A stretch of DNA of 11,559 nucleotides from Actinomycetota bacterium (GTDB lineage: Bacteria > Actinomycetota > Thermoleophilia > Gaiellales > Gaiellaceae). Below the pieces are notes generated by a model. The model made no database searches and was not told the origin of the DNA. It saw nothing but the letters and a program-made list of their open reading frames with translations. Shown in pieces: positions 5,420 through 9,201 of this stretch; positions within the stretch are counted from its first letter, which is position 1; every line of letters begins with the position of its first letter. The DNA is taken from NCBI GenBank assembly GCA_019236545.1, contig JAFAIV010000170.1, forward strand, positions 1 through 11,559. The letters are read 5' to 3'. The translations under genes and the position numbers were made by a program.

Positions 5420-6303
5420 CACGCCGGACCGTACACGGCGGCGAGCTCCCTGGCGGTCGCCGCGACCCGCTCGCGGAGCTCCGGCGGCTCGAGCACCTCG
5501 ACGTCGCGACCGCGCCGCAGCAGCTCGCGGTAGGCGGTGTCGAGGCTCTCGAACTCCAGCGTCGCCGGGTTCCCCTCGCGGTCGACGACGCTCACGGAGA
5601 CGCGCGGCAGGCTCTCCTCGAAGTTCCGCGACCACTCCGTCCAGTACGCGCTCAGCTCGAAGCCAGGCGGCCGCTGCAGCTCCTCGTCGAGCGGCCGCAC
5701 GGACTGGACCCGCGAAACGCGGTAGACGCGCATCCCAGCGGAGCGGTGCGCGACGAGGTACCACGCGCCTCCCTTGAGGACGAGGCCGAGCGGGTCGAGC
5801 GTCCGCTGGACGACCTCGCGGCCCTCCCGGTAGCGGATCCGGACGCGACAGCCGCGCCAGAGCGCGGCCGCGAGCGCGGGCAGGTGCGGCACGCGATCCT
5901 CCTCCCGGAACCAGCCGCGCGTGTCGAGGTGGAAGAGGCGCTGCGCCCGCGTCGCGCGCTCCTGCAGCTCCGACGGGAGCGCCGCGAGCACCTTCAGCCG
6001 CGCCGCCGCGAGCTCGCCGCCGAGCCCGAGCTCCGCCGCCGGGCCGGGCATCCCGGCCGCGAACAGCGCCTCCGCCTCGTCCGCCGTCAACCCGGTCAAC
6101 CGCGTCCGGTACCCGCCCGGGAGCCGGTAGCCGCCCGCCGGCCCGCGCACCGCCTCGACCGGCACGCCCGCCGCGGCGAGCGACTCGACGTCGCGATGGA
6201 CGGTGCGGATGGAGACCTCGAGCCAGCCCGCGATCTCGGCCGCCGTGAGCTGCCCGCGGGTCTGCAGGAGCAGGAGCAGGGAGACGAGGCGTGTCGCGCG
6301 CAT
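5419..6303 (-). CDS. WYL-domain transcriptional regulator (YafY type)
   Basis: A 294-residue one-component regulator. The N-terminal HTH_11-type winged helix (about 2-55) reads LVSLLLLLQTRGQLTAAEIAGWLEVSIRTVHRDVESLAAAGVPV; GPAGGYRLPGGYR (54-66) is the wing. The WYL domain has WYLVAHRSAGMRVYRVSRV (181-199), with the W-Y-L triad at 181-183 and the conserved R-x-Y-R-x-x-R, and a C-terminal WCX-like extension (about 232-294). WYL domains bind nucleic acid or small ligands. The ATG at 6303 was chosen because it begins MRATRLVSLLL at the first HTH helix; upstream sequence is Arg/Pro-rich non-coding read-through. The gene is first in an operon with the LysE-like exporter and divergent from a 44-codon ORF. 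A GACA-N14-TGTC repeat lies 29-50 bases upstream of the start and may be its operator. Confidence 0.92.
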   Translation of the reverse strand: MRATRLVSLLLLLQTRGQLTAAEIAGWLEVSIRTVHRDVESLAAAGVPVEAVRGPAGGYRLPGGYRTRLTGLTADEAEALFAAGMPGPAAELGLGGELAAARLKVLAALPSELQERATRAQRLFHLDTRGWFREEDRVPHLPALAAALWRGCRVRIRYREGREVVQRTLDPLGLVLKGGAWYLVAHRSAGMRVYRVSRVQSVRPLDEELQRPPGFELSAYWTEWSRNFEESLPRVSVSVVDREGNPATLEFESLDTAYRELLRRGRDVEVLEPPELRERVAATARELAAVYGPA

Positions 6304-6331
6304 GTCGATCCGGAGACTTGCAGCGAAACAT

Positions 6332-6353
6332 GACAGAAGGTGGCCTCTTTGTC
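6332..6353. promoter_or_regulatory. Imperfect GACA-N14-TGTC repeat in the divergent promoter region
   Basis: GACA (6332-6335) and TGTC (6350-6353) are mirror-placed about 6342.5 between the WYL gene and the divergent small ORF; the interior pairs poorly. On the minus strand CAGACA and CATGTT are 17 bases apart and could be -35/-10 of the WYL gene, so the repeat would overlap that promoter. Autoregulation is an inference. Confidence 0.3.
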
Positions 6354-6368
6354 TGATTGGCTCCAACC

Positions 6369-6503
6369 ATGAGCGAGCGAGAGGACACCGCCACCGGGGT
6401 CGAGCTGCTCCTGCTCGAGCCGGAGATCGTCGCGTGGCTCGACGACTACCGCCGCCCGACGCCGGACGAGCCCGAGGACGACGTGCCTCCGGCCGCCGCC
6501 TGA
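6369..6503 (+). CDS. Small acidic protein (44 aa), probable
   Basis: An ATG-initiated ORF of 44 codons with third positions almost all G or C (exceptions CGA and CCT), matching the codon use of neighbouring genes. The product is acidic: a charged start (MSEREDTATG), an amphipathic or hydrophobic stretch VELLLLEPEIVAWLDDY (11-27), then an acidic Pro-rich tail (PTPDEPEDD) ending PPAAA. There is no Cys, signal peptide or recognised domain. No Shine-Dalgarno precedes it; a possible promoter is TTGCAG (6318-6323), 17 bases, TGGCCT (6341-6346). It is divergent from the WYL gene and lies upstream of the ABC operon promoter. Function unknown; the size and charge would fit a small regulatory or protein-binding peptide, but nothing shows it. 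Confidence 0.5.
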   Translation: MSEREDTATGVELLLLEPEIVAWLDDYRRPTPDEPEDDVPPAAA

Positions 6504-6525
6504 AGGCGCTGGAAAAACCGGACAT

Positions 6526-6554
6526 TTGACGCGGGCGGAAATCGTCCCTAGCCT
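6526..6554 (+). promoter_or_regulatory. Strong sigma-70-type promoter of the ABC operon
   Basis: TTGACG (6526-6531) and TAGCCT (6549-6554) are separated by exactly 17 bases, the best promoter match in the window. The predicted start of transcription is about 6561-6564, at or within three bases of an ATG. It would drive the mini-ORF and, after a 144-base leader, the ABC ATPase, permease and methyltransferase genes. Confidence 0.75.
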
Positions 6555-6561
6555 GCTAGGG
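6546..6561. promoter_or_regulatory. CCCTAG-N4-CTAGGG palindrome over the -10, candidate operator
   Basis: A perfect inverted repeat with 6-base arms (6546-6551 and 6556-6561) around CCTG. It contains the -10 hexamer and ends at the predicted transcription start, so it would not be in the RNA and is better read as a DNA-binding site. A dimeric repressor bound here would block RNA polymerase. The cognate regulator is unknown; the WYL protein is the nearest candidate. Confidence 0.5.
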
Positions 6562-6563
6562 CC

Positions 6564-6641
6564 ATGTTGCTCGTGAACGTGACGGACTGGAACCCGGCGG
6601 GCGGAGTCGCTCCCGTCGCCGGACCGCGCGGCCACCGTTAG
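6564..6641 (+). CDS. Near-leaderless 25-aa leader peptide, possible
   Basis: ATG 6564 lies nine bases after the -10 of the strong promoter, so the message would start at or within about three bases of the initiation codon, as in the leaderless transcripts common in actinobacteria. The 25 codons end at TAG 6639-6641; the peptide starts MLLVNVTDWNPAGG and ends GPRGHR. Of 24 sense codons after ATG, 20 end in G or C. Its last codons and stop sit inside the first of two GC-rich hairpins before the ABC ATPase gene. Leader peptides ahead of ABC exporter or antibiotic-resistance genes can sense translation stress; that role here is inference. It may also be untranslated 5' leader. Confidence 0.4.
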   Translation: MLLVNVTDWNPAGGVAPVAGPRGHR

Positions 6642-6666
6642 GTCCGCGCGCCGCCCTCTCGGCGGC
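6625..6666 (+). promoter_or_regulatory. Two abutting GC hairpins in the ABC operon leader
   Basis: CGCGCGG (6625-6631) pairs with CCGCGCG (6644-6650) across a 12-base loop that contains the stop codon of the mini-ORF. GCCGCC (6650-6655) pairs with GGCGGC (6661-6666) across CTCTC. An alternative first stem is GGACC (6621-6625)/GGTCC (6641-6645). No T tract follows, so control would be on translation or RNA stability. In DNA this GC-rich, short stems arise by chance, so support is modest. Confidence 0.3.
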
Positions 6667-6707
6667 CTCCCGTCCTCCGTTCACTCTCGATCCATCTGAG
6701 GAGCAGC

Positions 6708-7577
6708 ATGTCCACCTTCGTTTCACCCCACAAGTCATCGACGCGTCTCCGCCGCAACGTGCCCGCCGTCGAGGTGCGCGATCTGCGGAAGACCTTCCGC
6801 CGCCGGGACCGCAAGGCCGGCCGGTTCGCGCGCAAGCGCGAGTGGCCGGCGCTGTCGGACGTGACCTTCACGATCGAGCGCGGCGAGTGCGTCGCCATCC
6901 TCGGCCAGAACGGCTCGGGCAAGTCCACGCTGGTCCGGCTGCTGTCGACCCTACTTATCAACGACGCCGGCGAGGCGCGGATCTTCGGCCACGACGCGTT
7001 CAAGGAGGAGCGGGTGATCCGCCGCCTCGTGAACCGCGTGTCCGTGGAGGCGAGCTTCTTCAAGAAGATGTCGGCGGCCGAGAACCTCTCGTACGCGGCG
7101 AGGTTCTACGGGATGGGGCCGCGGCAGACGCGCGAGGCGATCCCGGCGATCCTGGAGCAGGTCGGCTTCCCGGCCGACCGGCGCGGCGAGTCGATGGAGA
7201 ACCTCTCGCGCGGGATGCAGCAGAAGGTCGCGCTCGCGCGGGCCCTCCTCACCTCGCCTGTGTTGCTCCTGCTCGACGAGCCGACGACGGGACTCGACCC
7301 GCGTTCCAAGCTCGAGGTGCAGGACTTCATCCGCCAGGTCCGGGCCGAGCACGACGCGACGATCCTGCTCTGCACGCACGACATGGGCGAGGCCGAGGCG
7401 CTCGCCGACCGGGTCGGGCTGCTCGACCGCGGCCGGCTGCTCTTCCTCGAGCCGGTCGAGGACGTGAAGCGGCGGTTCGGCGTGCAGACGCTGGAGGAGG
7501 CCTTCTTCGCCGCGACCGGTCGCGAGTTCGAGGCGGAGCACGACGAGGACGACGAGATCAGGGAGGTGTTCGGATGA
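6708..7577 (+). CDS. ABC transporter ATP-binding protein (ABC-2 exporter type)
   Basis: The ATPase half of an ABC-2 exporter, 289 residues. Walker A GQNGSGKST (66-74), Q-loop region near 112-116, signature LSRGMQQK (166-173), Walker B LLLLDEPTTGLDP (187-198) with catalytic E191, and switch His in THD (223-225). LSRGM instead of LSGGQ is common among ABC-2 export ATPases. The N-terminus (about 1-48) is longer and more basic than usual: the nucleotide-binding fold starts at VEVRDLRKTF (21-30), followed by the Arg/Lys-rich insert RRRDRKAGRFARKREW (31-46). This resembles TagH/RfbB or daunorubicin-type exporters. The C-terminal tail is acidic (EHDEDDE). GAGGAG (6698-6703) precedes ATG 6708 by four bases. 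The stop overlaps the permease ATG by four bases (ATGA). Substrate unknown. Confidence 0.94.
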   Translation: MSTFVSPHKSSTRLRRNVPAVEVRDLRKTFRRRDRKAGRFARKREWPALSDVTFTIERGECVAILGQNGSGKSTLVRLLSTLLINDAGEARIFGHDAFKEERVIRRLVNRVSVEASFFKKMSAAENLSYAARFYGMGPRQTREAIPAILEQVGFPADRRGESMENLSRGMQQKVALARALLTSPVLLLLDEPTTGLDPRSKLEVQDFIRQVRAEHDATILLCTHDMGEAEALADRVGLLDRGRLLFLEPVEDVKRRFGVQTLEEAFFAATGREFEAEHDEDDEIREVFG

Positions 7578-8395
7578 GCAGCTACGCAATCGAGCTTCGC
7601 AACCAGCTCGTCGGCCTCGCCGGCATCGTCGAGCGGAACGTCTACCTCACGAAGCGGTACTTCCTGTGGGACCTGGAGTTCATGGTCTGGACGATCGCGA
7701 ACACGCTCACGATCGTCTTCATCGCGCGCGCGACCGGGCTCGCCGCCGCAGCCGAGAACCGGCTGGCGACGAACCTGCTCGTGGGCGCGGTGATCTGGGC
7801 GTTCCTCGGGATCATCTTCGAATTCGTCACGGAGACCGTCGCCTGGGAGCGCTGGGAAGGGACGATCGAGTACACGTTCATGGCGCCGATCTCGCGGCCC
7901 GTCCACCTGTTCGGGATGGCGGCATTCGCGGTGCTGTACGGCCTCGTGCGTGCGACGATCCTCTTCTTCGCGGTCGTCGCGTTCATCGGGCTGCACATCC
8001 CCAGCGCGAACTACGGCGCGGCGCTCGCGCTGCTGGCGATCGCCTCGCTCTCGTTCATGGGGATCGGGATCATGACGTCCGTCCTGCCGCTCGTCTCGCC
8101 GGAGAAGGGCGCGCAGCTCGGCTTCATCGCGCAGGGGCTGATGCTCGTCGTCTCGGGGGTCTACTACCCGGTGACGGTGATGCCCGAGTGGATGCAGTGG
8201 GTGTCGAAGGTCTCACCGGCGACGTACGCGCTGCGCGGCGACCGGGCGTCGATCGTCTCCGGCGCCGGAATGGCGTGGGCCGACGTCTGGCCGCTGCTGA
8301 TCATCGCGGTCGCCGCGACGCCGATCGGCCTCGCCGTCTTCCGCATCGGCGAGCGGTATGCGAAGAGGCACGGGAAGCTGAAGCGGTCGGGATGA
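7574..8395 (+). CDS. ABC-2 type permease
   Basis: A 273-residue membrane protein that forms the channel partner of the preceding ATPase, probably as a homodimer. Six hydrophobic segments are visible at about 37-55, 66-87, 112-139, 147-174, 184-203 and 237-256, the ABC-2 pattern. Between the second and third lies WERWEGTIEYTFMAPISR (91-108), the E-x-x-x-G-T-(L/I)-E-x-x-x-x-(S/A)P coupling helix typical of the family. PEWMQWVSKVSPATYALRG (204-222) matches the conserved P-x-x-(L)-x-x-(V/L)-(S)-x-x-x-P-x-x-Y loop before the last helix. GGGAGG lies just upstream of ATG 7574, inside the ATPase gene. It overlaps both neighbours by ATGA, so stoichiometric translation is expected. Direction is presumably export; the substrate is not evident. 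Confidence 0.93.
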   Translation: MSSYAIELRNQLVGLAGIVERNVYLTKRYFLWDLEFMVWTIANTLTIVFIARATGLAAAAENRLATNLLVGAVIWAFLGIIFEFVTETVAWERWEGTIEYTFMAPISRPVHLFGMAAFAVLYGLVRATILFFAVVAFIGLHIPSANYGAALALLAIASLSFMGIGIMTSVLPLVSPEKGAQLGFIAQGLMLVVSGVYYPVTVMPEWMQWVSKVSPATYALRGDRASIVSGAGMAWADVWPLLIIAVAATPIGLAVFRIGERYAKRHGKLKRSG

Positions 8396-9081
8396 CGACG
8401 GACTGGTTCGCGGGCGCGGTTGCCGAGCGGTACGACGCGGACACCACCGGCCGTCCGGTCGAGCCCGTCCTCGACTTCCTCGAGCCGCTCGCCGGCGGCG
8501 GCGCCCTCGAGTTGGCGGTCGGCACCGGCAGGATCGCGGTGCCGCTCGCCGCTCGCGGCGTCCGGGTCGCGGGGATCGACCTCTCCGCCGACATGGTCGC
8601 GCAGCTCAGGCGGAAGTCCGGGACGATCCCGGTGGCGATCGGCGACATGACGACGACGCGGGTCGACGGAACGTTCTCGCTCGTCTACCTCGTCTTCAAC
8701 TCGATCCTGAACGTCACGACACAGGACGGACAGATCGCGACGTTCGCCAACGCGGCGGCGCACCTCGTGCCGGGCGGTCGCTTCGTCGTCGAGGTCGGCG
8801 TGCCGCCGGAGAACCCGCGGAGCGTGTTCGCGCTCAGCGACACGCACACGGGCATCGACGAGTTCGACGCCGACACGCAGCGGCTCGTCTCGCACCACTT
8901 CCGGCTCCGCGACGGCAGCTGGGAGCGGCTCTCGATGCCGTTCCGCGCCGTCTGGCCGGCCGAGCTCGACTTGATGGCGCGGCTCGCCGGGATGGAGCTC
9001 CGCGAGCGCTGGGCCGGCTGGGGACGGGAACCGTTCACCGCCACGAGCGGGTCGCACGTGTCGGTGTGGGAGCTCGTGTAA
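8392..9081 (+). CDS. Class I SAM-dependent methyltransferase
   Basis: A 229-residue Rossmann-fold methyltransferase. After RYDADTTGRPVEPVLDFLEPL (13-33) comes motif I ELAVGTGRIAVPLA (40-53), then motif II with acidic D63 in GIDLSADMV (61-69), GDMTTTRV (84-91) and motif IV FSLVYLVFNSILNVTTQ (95-111), where many relatives also have F-N-(S/T)-(L/I). The post-core region (about 150-229) has antiparallel-strand character (HHFRLRDGSWERLSMPFRAVWPAEL). This is a Methyltransf_25-type protein of the small-molecule group; the acceptor cannot be predicted. ATG 8392 overlaps the permease stop (ATGA), so it is the third gene of a coupled exporter operon. A methyltransferase in such an operon may modify the exported compound or provide resistance; this is inference from context. 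Confidence 0.9.
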   Translation: MTTDWFAGAVAERYDADTTGRPVEPVLDFLEPLAGGGALELAVGTGRIAVPLAARGVRVAGIDLSADMVAQLRRKSGTIPVAIGDMTTTRVDGTFSLVYLVFNSILNVTTQDGQIATFANAAAHLVPGGRFVVEVGVPPENPRSVFALSDTHTGIDEFDADTQRLVSHHFRLRDGSWERLSMPFRAVWPAELDLMARLAGMELRERWAGWGREPFTATSGSHVSVWELV

Positions 9082-9201
9082 AGCCGCAGCGCAGACCCCT
9101 CGATCGAGGGACGTGGGAACCCCACGTCGGGAGGTACTCTCGCGGCGCTGACGTCCCGATCCTTTGGGACGCAGGGGTCCGTTCGTCCCACCGCCGCCAA
9201 C
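9082..9201 (+). promoter_or_regulatory. Intergenic cluster of perfect inverted repeats
   Basis: In 120 bases this gap has a 14-base perfect palindrome CCCTCGATCGAGGG (9097-9110). Abutting it is a perfect 8 bp hairpin GACGTGGG-AAC-CCCACGTC (9110-9128). It also holds two GGGACG (9108-9113, 9166-9171) and two CGTCCC (9152-9157, 9184-9189) that can pair in alternative ways. TACTCT (9135-9140) is a possible -10 for the following gene, which would give a leader of about 55 bases with the 9152-9171 or 9166-9189 stem. The upstream hairpin may end the ABC/methyltransferase transcript, but no T tract follows. I see no good Shine-Dalgarno before ATG 9202. Confidence 0.45.

Noticed and set aside
6304..6525. 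Upstream extension of the WYL regulator frame to 6525 (minus)
   Set aside because: The extra 74 residues are Arg/Pro-rich with no fold, and they would run through the acidic 44-codon ORF and the divergent control region. ATG 6303 starts exactly at the HTH.
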